A stretch of 38,804 bases of DNA from positions 1 through 38,804 of the forward strand of contig CAZYVA010000009.1 of the NCBI GenBank assembly GCA_964650695.1, given 5' to 3'. The DNA comes from CAZYVA01 sp964650695. GTDB taxonomy: Bacteria; Bacillota; Clostridia; Lachnospirales; Lachnospiraceae. Below, one piece after another: positions 8,395 to 16,323 of the stretch (the first letter of the stretch is position 1; the number at the start of each line of letters is the position of its first letter). The notes below the pieces were generated by a model, which was not told the origin of the DNA, searched no databases, and saw nothing but the letters and a program-made list of their open reading frames with translations. The position numbers were made by a program, and so were the translations under genes.

Positions 8395-9416
8395 TACGCA
8401 TCCGCCGCCTTGGCCGGATAACAACTGGAACGCTGCGTGATGCGGCACGGGAATTCATTCCTCACAATCTCCACATGCCCTTTTGCCATCCGGTCCAGCA
8501 AAAGCAGGACCGCCATATGCGCCATTTCCCTGCGCGGGATATGGATCGTCGTAAGATACGGCTCTGTACTCTGCGCTTCTTCAATATCATCAATGGAAAT
8601 CACGGAGATCTGCTCCTTATGAAGGATTTTTTTACTTTTGCGGAGAATTTCAAGGACTTTCACTGCTGTGTTGTCATTTGCGCAAAAAACCGCGCTAAAG
8701 TCAATTTCTCCTTCCATCCTCTGCCTTAACAATTCCTGAAAGGCCGTTTCCGCCTGCGCCCGGCTCTGGTCTGTCTGTTTGATCAACCGGTAATCCATCG
8801 GAAGGTTGCTGCGGATGAGCATGTCGCAGTATCCGACATACCTGCTTTCAAACGAGCAGTCGCCGATATAGGCAATCCTTTGATGCCCCAATGAAAGTAA
8901 ATACTGCATAGCCAGTTCCGCCGCCTTTTTCCCGTCGCACACGACTTCATCCACATCGAAATCCGTAGGGTTGCGCCAGATGCCTACAATATTGCTGTTT
9001 TGGGAAACGATACGCTTTAACAGTTGATGGGAACACCGCCCAAGGATCACCACCCCATCCGAACGGGATAGATCCTGGGAAACCGATTCTTTCGTATACA
9101 CTACGCCATCCACGGTTACATTCTGTTTGAAAAGCTCTGCCTCCAGATCGCGGAACAACTCCGCGAAAAAAGGCTCTTCTTCCAACGAAGCGATCCGCGC
9201 CAGCACAATAGAGATATGAAAAGCCCTTGCGTCCCCATAATCCGCTTTCCTGAGTTTCCGCGCCGCTTCATTCGGCCGGTATCCGGTTTCCCTGGCCGCG
9301 GCCCATATTTTATTTTGGAGTTCCCCGGACGCGCATGTGGGAGATGTCTGGTTCAACACTCTTGAAACCGTGGAGACGGAAGTCCCCACCATTTCCGCAA
9401 TCTGCTTTAATGACAC
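8394..9416 (-). CDS. LacI/GalR-family transcriptional regulator
   Basis: DNA-binding repressor with an N-terminal helix-turn-helix (LKQIAEMVGTSVSTVSRVLN), a hinge region (GYRPNEAARKLRK) and a periplasmic-binding-like effector domain (VDEVVCDGKKAAELAMQYLLSLGHQRIAYIGD). At 340 residues it is full length. The start is GTG at 9416, preceded by GGGAGGG; no ATG fits. It lies just upstream of the sbp promoter and two identical LacI-type operators flank that promoter, so it most likely controls the sulfate-type importer. LacI proteins usually sense sugars, and sulfur control in Firmicutes is normally by CymR, CysL-type or S-box systems, so this pairing is unusual. The effector is unknown. Confidence 0.9.
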   Translation of the reverse strand: MSLKQIAEMVGTSVSTVSRVLNQTSPTCASGELQNKIWAAARETGYRPNEAARKLRKADYGDARAFHISIVLARIASLEEEPFFAELFRDLEAELFKQNVTVDGVVYTKESVSQDLSRSDGVVILGRCSHQLLKRIVSQNSNIVGIWRNPTDFDVDEVVCDGKKAAELAMQYLLSLGHQRIAYIGDCSFESRYVGYCDMLIRSNLPMDYRLIKQTDQSRAQAETAFQELLRQRMEGEIDFSAVFCANDNTAVKVLEILRKSKKILHKEQISVISIDDIEEAQSTEPYLTTIHIPRREMAHMAVLLLLDRMAKGHVEIVRNEFPCRITQRSSCYPAKAADA

Positions 9417-9465
9417 TGCTCATCCCTCCCTGATGACACCGGCTTGCATCGGATTTTTGCCTAAT

Positions 9466-9497
9466 AAAGGCAGACAAAGCTGCCCCCGTCTGCCTTT
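9466..9497 (-). terminator. Terminator of the nfn operon
   Basis: AAAGGCAGAC (9466-9475) pairs perfectly with GTCTGCCTTT (9488-9497) around a 12-nt loop, 13 nt after the nfnB stop. On the minus strand the stem ends in CCTTTATTA, a short T-rich tail. Confidence 0.7.
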
Positions 9498-9509
9498 GAA
9501 ATCCCTGTT

Positions 9510-10904
9510 CTATTTCTTTGAAAGATATTCGTGGATCCCTTTTGCCCCTGCTTTTCCGGCTCCCATTGCAAGAATGACCGTCGCCGCTCCTGTCACGGCG
9601 TCGCCGCCCGCGAACACTGCCGCTTTGGACGTCTGCCCATTCTCTTCCTCCGCCACGATACATTTCCTGCGGTTCGTCTCCAATCCTTTTGTTGTGGATG
9701 CGATCAGCGGGTTCGGGGAAGTGCCCAGGGCCATAATGACGGTATCGACCTCGATCTCATACTCGGATCCCGGAATCTCTATCGGGCGCCTCCTGCCGGA
9801 AGCATCCGGCTCGCCAAGCTCCATCTTGATGATCCTCATACCCTTGACCCAGCCATTTTCATCCACAAGGATTTCCTTCGGGTTTGTCAGCAGGTTGAAA
9901 ATGATGCCTTCCTCTTTCGCATGGTGGACCTCCTCCNNNNNNNNNNGGGCCGGAAGCTCCGCCTCGCTCCGGCGGTATACTACATGCACTTCCGCCCCAA
10001 GGCGGAGAGCCGTCCTGGCAGCGTCCATCGCCACATTCCCACCGCCAACAACCGCGACCTTCTTCCCTGCCGCGATCGGGGTGTCGTAATCATCATCAAA
10101 CGCTTTCATCAGGTTGCTCCTGGTCAGGTACTCGTTCGCGGAGAACACACCGTTCGCCGTCTCCCCCGGGATCCCCATAAACATCGGCAGCCCTGCGCCC
10201 GAACCGATAAACACCGCCTCGAAATCCTCTTCCTCCATCAGTTGGTCAACCGTGGTGGATTTGCCGATGACAACATTCTTTTCAAATTTCACGCCAAGCC
10301 CTTTGACTTTCTCGATTTCTTTCTTTACAACCTTCTCCTTTGGAAGCCTAAACTCCGGGATCCCGTAAACCAGTACGCCGCCCAGCTCGTGGAGCGCTTC
10401 AAAAACCGTCACCTCATAGCCAAGCTTCGCCAGGTCGCCGGCGCAGGTAAGCCCGGATGGGCCGGAACCGATGACCGCCACTTTATGCCCGTTCGTGCTT
10501 TCCGCTTTTTTCGGGCTGATGTCATGCTCCAGCGCGTAATCCGCAACAAAACGTTCCAGCTTTCCAATGGAGACCGGCTCCCCTTTGACCCCACGGATGC
10601 ATTTGCACTCGCACTGGGATTCCTGTGGACAGACGCGCCCGCAGATCGCCGGAAGCGCGGAGGATTCGCTGATAACCTGGTAAGCCTCCTCGACCTTCCC
10701 TTCTTTTACTTTTGAGATAAATCCCGGAATGTTGATGGCAACCGGGCATCCCTTGATACACCGTGCATTTTTACAGTTCAGGCAGCGGGCGGCCTCCTCC
10801 ATCGCTTCATCCCTGTTGTATCCATAGCAAACTTCCTCAAAGTTCGTAGCGCGTACTTTCGGTTCCTGCTCCCTGACAGGTATTTTCTTCAAAACATCAA
10901 CCAT
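9510..10904 (-). CDS. nfnB: NADPH-side flavoprotein: NfnB-type / GltD-like subunit
   Basis: Large subunit of NADH-dependent reduced ferredoxin:NADP+ oxidoreductase, which bifurcates electrons from NADPH to NAD+ and ferredoxin; the family is often labelled glutamate synthase small chain (gltA/gltD). Cysteine clusters at residues 41-53 (CLNCKNARCIKGCP) and 88-102 bind [4Fe-4S] centres. FAD binding is at VIGSGPSG (146-151) and NADPH binding at VVGGGNVAMDAAR. The C-terminal FAGGDAVTGAATVILAMGAGK is the second FAD motif. A 10-N gap interrupts the gene after AELPA. No glutamate synthase large subunit is present and an NfnA-type gene is directly upstream, so I favour Nfn. Start and the upstream stop overlap as TAATG. 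Confidence 0.88.
   Translation of the reverse strand: MVDVLKKIPVREQEPKVRATNFEEVCYGYNRDEAMEEAARCLNCKNARCIKGCPVAINIPGFISKVKEGKVEEAYQVISESSALPAICGRVCPQESQCECKCIRGVKGEPVSIGKLERFVADYALEHDISPKKAESTNGHKVAVIGSGPSGLTCAGDLAKLGYEVTVFEALHELGGVLVYGIPEFRLPKEKVVKKEIEKVKGLGVKFEKNVVIGKSTTVDQLMEEEDFEAVFIGSGAGLPMFMGIPGETANGVFSANEYLTRSNLMKAFDDDYDTPIAAGKKVAVVGGGNVAMDAARTALRLGAEVHVVYRRSEAELPAXXXXEEVHHAKEEGIIFNLLTNPKEILVDENGWVKGMRIIKMELGEPDASGRRRPIEIPGSEYEIEVDTVIMALGTSPNPLIASTTKGLETNRRKCIVAEEENGQTSKAAVFAGGDAVTGAATVILAMGAGKAGAKGIHEYLSKK
9937..9946. other. Assembly gap (10 N) inside nfnB
   Basis: Ten unknown bases keep the reading frame. Relatives usually have two residues between ELPA and EEVHHAKEEG, whereas ten N force four, so the true missing length may be 4 nt (from memory of the family). 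Confidence 0.95.
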
Positions 10905-11791
10905 TATTTGTCACCTCCGCAATTGCCGCATCCACCCTGATGGGTGTCGCCTTCCTGCAATTTAAGCATTGCACGCCCCTCCTGGGTCTTGTACATCTGC
11001 TGCCTTTTCATTGCATTATCAAAATCAACCTGATGGCCGTCAAACTCCGGCCCGTCCACACAGGCAAACTTCACTTCCCCGCCTACAAGCAGGCGGCAGG
11101 CCCCGCACATGCCTGTACCGTCTACCATGATTGGATTCATGCTGACGATGGTTGGGATCTCATATTTCTTTGTCGTCAGGCAAGTGAATTTCATCATGAT
11201 CATCGGGCCAATCGCTACACAGACATCGTATGTATTGCCCTTGTCCATCAACTCATCGACCATCGTCGTCACCATACCGGCATGTCCATACGTACCGTCG
11301 TCCGTACATGGGTAATAATTGCCCGCGACAGCCCCTATCTCTTTTTCCAGGATCAACAAGTCTTTTGTCTTGGAACCGACAATCACGTCCGCGTCGATCC
11401 CCCGCTCTTTAAGCCATTTCACCTGCGGATATACAGGCGCGGCGCCTACGCCGCCCGCAACGAAAAGGAATTTTTTCTTTTTCAGTTCTTCCACATCCTC
11501 ATCCACAAACTCGGAAGGACGTCCGAGCGGCCCTGTGAAATCACGGAACACATCCCCGGCTTTCATCTCCGCCATCTTCGTCGTTGATGCGCCGGCCGGC
11601 TGGAACACAATCGTTATGACGCCCGCATCTCTGTCATAATCGCAAATCGTAAGGGGAATCCGCTCGCCCTTTTCATCCATCTTAACGATGACGAACTGTC
11701 CCGGTTTGCAGTGCTTTGCAACGCGGGGAGCTTCCACATCCATTAGATAAATGTTCGAAGCAAGCTTCTCTGCTTTTAATACCTTGTACAT
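10904..11791 (-). CDS. nfnA: NADH-side flavoprotein: NfnA-type FAD/NAD-binding subunit
   Basis: Small subunit of the Nfn complex, related to dihydroorotate dehydrogenase electron-transfer subunits and sulfide dehydrogenase SudB. It has an FNR-like FAD-binding barrel (KPGQFVIVKMDEKGERIPLTI), an NAD-binding part (FVAGGVGAAPVYPQVKWL) and a C-terminal [2Fe-2S] site (MCGACRLLVGGEVKFACVDG). At 295 residues it is typical. The extreme C-terminus GGCGNCGGDK is Cys/Gly-rich. The ribosome site CTAGGAGG precedes the ATG. With NfnB it balances NADH, NADPH and ferredoxin pools in fermenting anaerobes. It is first in a two-gene operon with its own promoter. Confidence 0.9.
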   Translation of the reverse strand: MYKVLKAEKLASNIYLMDVEAPRVAKHCKPGQFVIVKMDEKGERIPLTICDYDRDAGVITIVFQPAGASTTKMAEMKAGDVFRDFTGPLGRPSEFVDEDVEELKKKKFLFVAGGVGAAPVYPQVKWLKERGIDADVIVGSKTKDLLILEKEIGAVAGNYYPCTDDGTYGHAGMVTTMVDELMDKGNTYDVCVAIGPMIMMKFTCLTTKKYEIPTIVSMNPIMVDGTGMCGACRLLVGGEVKFACVDGPEFDGHQVDFDNAMKRQQMYKTQEGRAMLKLQEGDTHQGGCGNCGGDK

Positions 11792-11837
11792 TTCTCATCC
11801 TCCTAGAAAATTTATAAATAGTTACACGTTTCTATAT

Positions 11838-11866
11838 ATATTACCCGATAAATCGGAAAATATCAA
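11838..11866 (-). promoter_or_regulatory. nfn operon promoter
   Basis: TTGATA (11861-11866), 17-nt spacer, TAATAT (11838-11843), giving a leader of about 40 nt. The spacer contains an inverted repeat CCGATAAATCGG at 11845-11856, a possible operator; it does not match the Rex consensus I know. Confidence 0.75.
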
Positions 11867-12116
11867 GTAAGTCCGTAATAGTTATAAAATTGTCATTTGC
11901 CGCGTTTTCCTGTGTTTTCCCATACTCTTTTCCAGGGACGGCGGGGCGCTTTCCCACGGAATGCCCGGCGTAAGGGGGATCCGGGCCGCAAATAAGCGTG
12001 ATTCTTCGATTTAGGATTGAAATTTCCCTAAAACTATATTAAAGTAGGGGTGAGATTCTATTTTCAGGAGACCCGAAATACAAAAAGGCATAGGAAAGAA
12101 AGGTACGCGAACCATC
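11867..12116. other. Divergent intergenic region
   Basis: About 250 bases between the nfn promoter and the Ig-like protein gene. It must hold the plus-strand promoter; TTGAAA followed 17 nt later by TAAAGT around 12016-12045, or the nearby TATATT, are weak candidates. A short repeat TTAGG-ATTGAAATTT-CCTAAA is centred near 12020. Nothing else stands out. Confidence 0.4.
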
Positions 12117-13841
12117 ATGTCCGTCTCTAAAATCCGTACATCTACAACCAAGGATCCGGGAAAAAGGCACAAATGGATAGGCCCTGTCCTTTTTTTACTG
12201 CTCGTTTTATGCGGGATCCTTTATTGTATCCGCCCTGCCGCCCAGGAAGAACGGATACTGCTCTCCGGCCAGCCTGCGGATATTTCCTCCCTTTCCGGGG
12301 AAAACGCCCTGTACCGCATCCCGGCGACAGAATGCCTGGAGTATCACGCAAACACGCGCACGGTTACCGGGGGCGCAGAGGGCGTGGCGCATATATTCTG
12401 TTACGACGGTTGGAAAAAGACGGATTATACGATCCGCGTTTTTACTGCCGCCGTCCCGGAAAAACTGTCCTTTCAATTTCCGCTCGGGCACACCGGTATG
12501 CTGGATGAGAAAAATTCAGGTTTCCCCATCACTTACGAAAGCAGCGACCCTTCCATCGTCTCCATATCCGATGACGGCGGATTTTCATGTGACAGCCCCG
12601 GAACCGCGCAGATCACGGAAACTTTGAATGATTACCTCCCCTATACTTATAGCATAAATGTCCTGAAGCCGGAGATCAATTATTCCGAATATGTTTTATA
12701 TGCCGGCGACACCCTAGCGCTTGCCCTGAAAAACTGCGAGAAGCCCTTTACATGGAAAACAAAAGACGCTTCCATTGTTTCCGTGTCCGACAGCGGGGTT
12801 GTGACGGCGGAATCTGTCGGGGAAACGACTGTTTTTGCAAAAATAAATGGCGAAAAATACCGGTGTGAGATCCAAGTGGAGGCAAACCCCACTGTGCCAT
12901 CTGTCATTGAAATGTACATAGGGAACGATCCACTTCAGCTAGAGGTGGAGCATTCCATCGAAACCCCTGTCTTCTCCTCCGATGATGAAACGGTAGTGTC
13001 TATCGATGAAAACGGGCTTATCACAGCATCCGGGGAGGGGGAGACCATCATCCGCACCCGTATCCGTGATCATGAACTGCAAACGAAAATTGCCGTCTTG
13101 GTTTACGACCCGCAGGCGATATTTGATAAGACAAACTACACACAGCTTTCGGATCTCTCCAATGGCGTCAAAGCCTTGATCGGCTGCGGGAACTATTACA
13201 ACGCCCGTCTTCTGTCGGGCATCAAAAACGGGGAAAAATGGGTCTACTCAAATTCCAGTAAATATGTGGGGCAGTGGACGACCTTCGACGCTATGACGCA
13301 GCGCAGGTACAAAGGCGCGAATTGTGCCTCGATCGCGAACTGGGCTTTCATGGATATGGGGATCATCCCGAAGGGGTACCGGTTTTACGGGGATGAAAAC
13401 GGAAATATTGAACATTACAATTCCGGCGATACAAACTGTAAAAAATACCTGGACGCTGCCTGTGAGATCATCAACGCACACAACAAAACGTTCAGCCAGC
13501 TCTATAAAGAAGGGAAAATCAAAACGGGCGACATCATGACAGCCAGGTATCATACGTTCATTTACCGGGGCGACTCTTCATTCTTTTCCAGCGGCCATGA
13601 CGCAAAATGGCACAAAGACAAAACCGCGCATACGGAAGACAAGCACAAAGCGGTATTCGACAATTGGGTCCGCTCTGTGAAAGGCAGCGGGAACAGAAAT
13701 GTGAAAGTCAAATATATCATCCGCATCAAGGATAGCTACGAGCCAAAATCCTACCGGAACACCGAAGGGAAAATCACAGAAAACCCGGTTTTGGACCCTG
13801 TGGTCCCGGAACCGGAAGTCTTTTACGAGACGATGGAATAA
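12117..13841 (+). CDS. Membrane-anchored Ig-like (BIG2) protein with NlpC/P60-like cysteine domain
   Basis: 574 residues exported to the cell surface. A basic N-terminus leads into one membrane segment (about 20-37: WIGPVLFLLLVLCGILYC), an anchor or uncleaved signal. Three BIG2-like modules follow at roughly 115-183, 185-255 and 259-330, each with the SxDxSIVSISDxG type strand and GTAxIT/GETTV turn. The C-terminal domain has GANCASIANWAFMDMG (Cys403) and TGDIMTARYHTFIYRGD (His479), spaced and framed as in papain-fold NlpC/P60 or amidase enzymes; this catalytic assignment is inference. The tail is Pro/Glu-rich. The ATG at 12117 has a distant AGAAAGG. Its gene stands alone on the plus strand, converging on the YihY-like gene. 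A wall-peptide hydrolase is plausible; substrate unknown. Confidence 0.8.
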   Translation: MSVSKIRTSTTKDPGKRHKWIGPVLFLLLVLCGILYCIRPAAQEERILLSGQPADISSLSGENALYRIPATECLEYHANTRTVTGGAEGVAHIFCYDGWKKTDYTIRVFTAAVPEKLSFQFPLGHTGMLDEKNSGFPITYESSDPSIVSISDDGGFSCDSPGTAQITETLNDYLPYTYSINVLKPEINYSEYVLYAGDTLALALKNCEKPFTWKTKDASIVSVSDSGVVTAESVGETTVFAKINGEKYRCEIQVEANPTVPSVIEMYIGNDPLQLEVEHSIETPVFSSDDETVVSIDENGLITASGEGETIIRTRIRDHELQTKIAVLVYDPQAIFDKTNYTQLSDLSNGVKALIGCGNYYNARLLSGIKNGEKWVYSNSSKYVGQWTTFDAMTQRRYKGANCASIANWAFMDMGIIPKGYRFYGDENGNIEHYNSGDTNCKKYLDAACEIINAHNKTFSQLYKEGKIKTGDIMTARYHTFIYRGDSSFFSSGHDAKWHKDKTAHTEDKHKAVFDNWVRSVKGSGNRNVKVKYIIRIKDSYEPKSYRNTEGKITENPVLDPVVPEPEVFYETME

Positions 13842-13882
13842 AGGATCATCCGGGAGCAAACGGTGCCGGGAAGTCCCCAAAA

Positions 13883-14737
13883 CTACCGGGAACCCCTCGG
13901 CGGCTTTCCCTTCCCCACGAACACCACGTCACGCAGCAGGACATTCACCTCGCTGCCCAGCAGGATGCAGTACATGCACAGATACATCCACAGCATGACC
14001 AGCACGATGGTAGTAAGGCTTCCGTACATGGTGGAAAACCCGGTGAAAATATCCAGATACACGGAAAATACCCATGACACTGCCATCCATCCCACCGAAG
14101 CAAAAGCCGCACCCGGTAGCTGCTTTAAAAGCCGATCCTTCCGGTTCGGGAGAAATTTATAAATCAACAGGAAAAACACCATCAGCACCACAGGCGTAAC
14201 GATAAAACGCAGGGAAAGCCATCGATCCGCCAAACGGCTTAAAAATGGAAGATTTTTCAAAATAAACAGATTCAGGGAATCCCCGAATACAGACAGGACA
14301 AGCAGCAGGATGATCACCATCACAAACAAAACTGTATATGCGGCCGCCCGGATGCGCAGGAAAAAATAATTCCGCGTCTCAGGGCAGCCCAGGACACTAT
14401 TTAACCCCGTGGCCATCGAAAGCACGCCCCTCCCGGCCGACCACACCGTCACCAGCAGCGTAAGCGGGATCACACTGACAGACTGGTTGTATACCTGGTT
14501 GATGATAGAAGTAAGCAAAGGATCCACGGAAGACGGGAATACCTGGATCACCGCAGTCATCACATCCGCCTTTGTCACCGGCGTAAACTGTACCAGCGTC
14601 AAAAGCAACAGGATGATCGGAATCAAAGAAAGCATGAAAAAGTAGGCCGCCTGCGCCGCATACGCGCCCACATGGGCTTTCGCAACAATGTCTGGTATCT
14701 GTAATGCTTTTTTTGCCAATTGCTTCAATCTTCCCAT
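13883..14737 (-). CDS. YihY/BrkB-family inner membrane protein
   Basis: 284 residues with about six membrane segments. The N-terminal AHVGAYAAQAAYFFMLSLIPIILLLLTL is the hallmark of the family (AAxAFYxxLSLxPxLL), and later come VWSAGRGVLSMATGLNSVLG and LPNRKDRLLKQLPGAAFASVGWMAVSWVFSVYL. Members were once called ribonuclease BN by mistake; the function is unknown, and some may transport lipids or ions. The ATG has GGTGGGAG upstream. It stands between the convergent Ig-like gene and a repeat-bearing assembly gap. Confidence 0.9.
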   Translation of the reverse strand: MGRLKQLAKKALQIPDIVAKAHVGAYAAQAAYFFMLSLIPIILLLLTLVQFTPVTKADVMTAVIQVFPSSVDPLLTSIINQVYNQSVSVIPLTLLVTVWSAGRGVLSMATGLNSVLGCPETRNYFFLRIRAAAYTVLFVMVIILLLVLSVFGDSLNLFILKNLPFLSRLADRWLSLRFIVTPVVLMVFFLLIYKFLPNRKDRLLKQLPGAAFASVGWMAVSWVFSVYLDIFTGFSTMYGSLTTIVLVMLWMYLCMYCILLGSEVNVLLRDVVFVGKGKPPRGSR

Positions 14738-14781
14738 TCTCCCACCTGCGTTTTAATGATCTTACTTGATTTTTATACTTG

Positions 14782-14812
14782 TGAAACCGGGTTTACTATC
14801 GGGTAACTCAGC
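14782..14812. repeat. 5' fragment of the dispersed structured repeat (left of gap)
   Basis: The 31 bases TGAAACCGGG...AACTCAGC are identical to 14913-14943 on the other side of the N run. Either tandem copies or unmerged contig ends explain this. Confidence 0.85.
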
Positions 14813-14912
14813 NNNNNNNNNNNNNNNNNNNNNNNNNNNNNNNNNNNNNNNNNNNNNNNNNNNNNNNNNNNNNNNNNNNNNNNNNNNNNNNNNNNNNNNN
14901 NNNNNNNNNNNN
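14813..14912. other. Assembly gap (100 N)
   Basis: Exactly 100 N, the conventional size for a gap of unknown length, lying inside a dispersed repeat between the yihY-like gene and hemW. Confidence 0.97.
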
Positions 14913-15041
14913 TGAAACCGGGTTTACTATCGGGTAACTCAGCGTCACTAAGCTCGAAAATACCTCGCTAAGTTCCTCTGAGTACATTCAACTAAGCCTT
15001 GTCACGCCCTGCCGGGCCTGACAAGGCAAGTTTCATAGTAA
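14913..15041. repeat. Dispersed structured repeat, copy A
   Basis: About 129 bases matching copies B (19062-19187) and C (21790-21890). Shared blocks include CTATCGGGTAACTCAGCGTC, CACTAAGCTCG, ACCTCGCTAAG, TACATTCAACTAAGC and GCAAGTTTCATAGTAA. A hairpin at 14996-15027 pairs GCCTTGTCA with TGACAAGGC, then GCCC with GGGC across a TGCC loop. Its end supplies the hemW stop codon (15033-15035). Confidence 0.85.
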
Positions 15042-16202
15042 GAATGCGCGCATTACGTAATTGCTGACGTCTATCCCCCGCTCTGTCAGGCGCAGGAAAT
15101 CTCCGCTTTCCTCAAGGAGCTGCTTTTCCTCCATGTCCTGTATCACCGCCCCATAAACCTGGCGGATCCCTTGTCCGAACAAGCGCCCAAAGTCCGTCCT
15201 GGAAATCCCCTTCATCTTCCGAAGCCCCAGAAACACAAACTCTTCCATCTGGTCTTTCTTTGTCAGAACCTCCGGGCTTTTGCCCTCTACCCACCGCCTG
15301 TTATCCATAAGGGAGGCCGCACCCGTGCCGATCCCCAGATACTCCGTCCGGCTCCAGTAGCCAAGGTTATGGCGGCACTCATATCCAGGCTTTGCGTAAT
15401 TGGAGATTTCATACCGGTCGTAACCATATTCTTCCAATATTTCTTTTGTATTCTGATAAATCAGGCGTTCCTCGTCCTCATCCGGCAGCGGGAGGTAAGG
15501 GCTGTGATCCCCCCGCAAGGGCTCACTTCGGGCATCTCCGAAGGTTGCTTCTCCAAAGCCGCCCTGGCCGTAAATCTCATAAAACAAAGTCCCTTCTTCG
15601 ATCATCAGGCTATAAGCGGAAATGTGTTCCGGCCCCAGCCCGGCCACTGTACGCAGGGTATGCCCCCAGCTTTGTGCTGTCTGCCCAGGTATCGCAGAGA
15701 TCAGATCCACATTGATATTGGCAAAACCGGTATCACGGGACATCCGGTAGGTGTCTAAAAAATCCCGCCATGTATGGATACGCCCCAAAGCGGCAAGCTC
15801 CCTGTCATCCACAGACTGCAGGCCGATGCTCAGGCGGTTGATCCCTATCCTTTGATACGCTTCCAGTTTTTCCTGCGTGACCGTCCCCGGATTCATTTCT
15901 ATCGTTATCTCCGCTTCCGGCGCAATCTGGAAAGTCTCCCGCAGAGCGTCAAAAACAGCCTCCGTCTGCTCCCCGCTTAAAATAGACGGGGTCCCGCCGC
16001 CCACAAAAATACTGATAACCTGATATTGCCTGGCAAGCGCGGCATAGGAACGGATTTTCCGGCAAAGCTCCCCCACATATGCCTGCCGCACGGAGGGCGG
16101 GGCGGGCGCGGAGGGAAAATCGCAGTAAAAACACTTCTTTACGCAAAACGGGATATGCAGGTAAAGTTCCAGGTCTTTTCGTTTTTGGCTATTTTCTATC
16201 AT
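15033..16202 (-). CDS. hemW: Radical SAM heme chaperone HemW (HemN-like)
   Basis: 389 residues. HIPFCVKKCFYCDF holds the CxxxCxxC cluster with the following aromatic pair typical of HemW/HemN, GGGTPS binds SAM, and TIEMNPGTVTQEKLEAYQRIGINRLSIGLQS is the family core. HemW binds and hands over heme; it lacks coproporphyrinogen oxidase activity in characterised members. The C-terminal part (LGLRKMKGISRTDFGRLFG) is the HemN C-domain. The ATG overlaps by 14 nt the end of the full-length lepA reading frame, the usual lepA-hemW arrangement. The last residues and stop TGA lie within a dispersed repeat, so the repeat may have replaced the original 3' end. Confidence 0.93.
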   Translation of the reverse strand: MIENSQKRKDLELYLHIPFCVKKCFYCDFPSAPAPPSVRQAYVGELCRKIRSYAALARQYQVISIFVGGGTPSILSGEQTEAVFDALRETFQIAPEAEITIEMNPGTVTQEKLEAYQRIGINRLSIGLQSVDDRELAALGRIHTWRDFLDTYRMSRDTGFANINVDLISAIPGQTAQSWGHTLRTVAGLGPEHISAYSLMIEEGTLFYEIYGQGGFGEATFGDARSEPLRGDHSPYLPLPDEDEERLIYQNTKEILEEYGYDRYEISNYAKPGYECRHNLGYWSRTEYLGIGTGAASLMDNRRWVEGKSPEVLTKKDQMEEFVFLGLRKMKGISRTDFGRLFGQGIRQVYGAVIQDMEEKQLLEESGDFLRLTERGIDVSNYVMRAFLL

Positions 16203-16323
16203 CCAGCTTTAACACGCTCATAAATGCTTTCTGGGGAATCTCTACATTCCCCACCTGACGCATTCTCTTTTTTCCTTCCTTTTGTTTTTCCAGCAGCTTT
16301 TTCTTCCGGGTGATATCGCCCCC
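16189..16323 (-). other. Orphaned lepA C-terminal coding tail beyond the in-frame stop
   Basis: 44 codons continue in the lepA frame after the TAA at 16324-16326: GGDITRKKKLLEKQKEGKKR, then MRQVGNVEIPQKAFMSVLKL and DDRK, ending TAG at 16189. This is the highly conserved LepA C-terminus, normally joined through CYGGD, so the TAA stands where Tyr (TAC/TAT) is expected. It shows no decay otherwise. It would be translated only by stop read-through, or if the TAA is a sequence error. Confidence 0.9.

Noticed and set aside
9531..10715. 394-codon plus-strand frame over nfnB
   Set aside because: Antisense shadow of a GC-skewed coding gene, crossing the N gap, without motifs.
13842..13882. Terminator between the convergent Ig-like and YihY-like genes
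   Set aside because: Only a direct repeat CCGGGAA is present; no stable stem with a T-run is visible.
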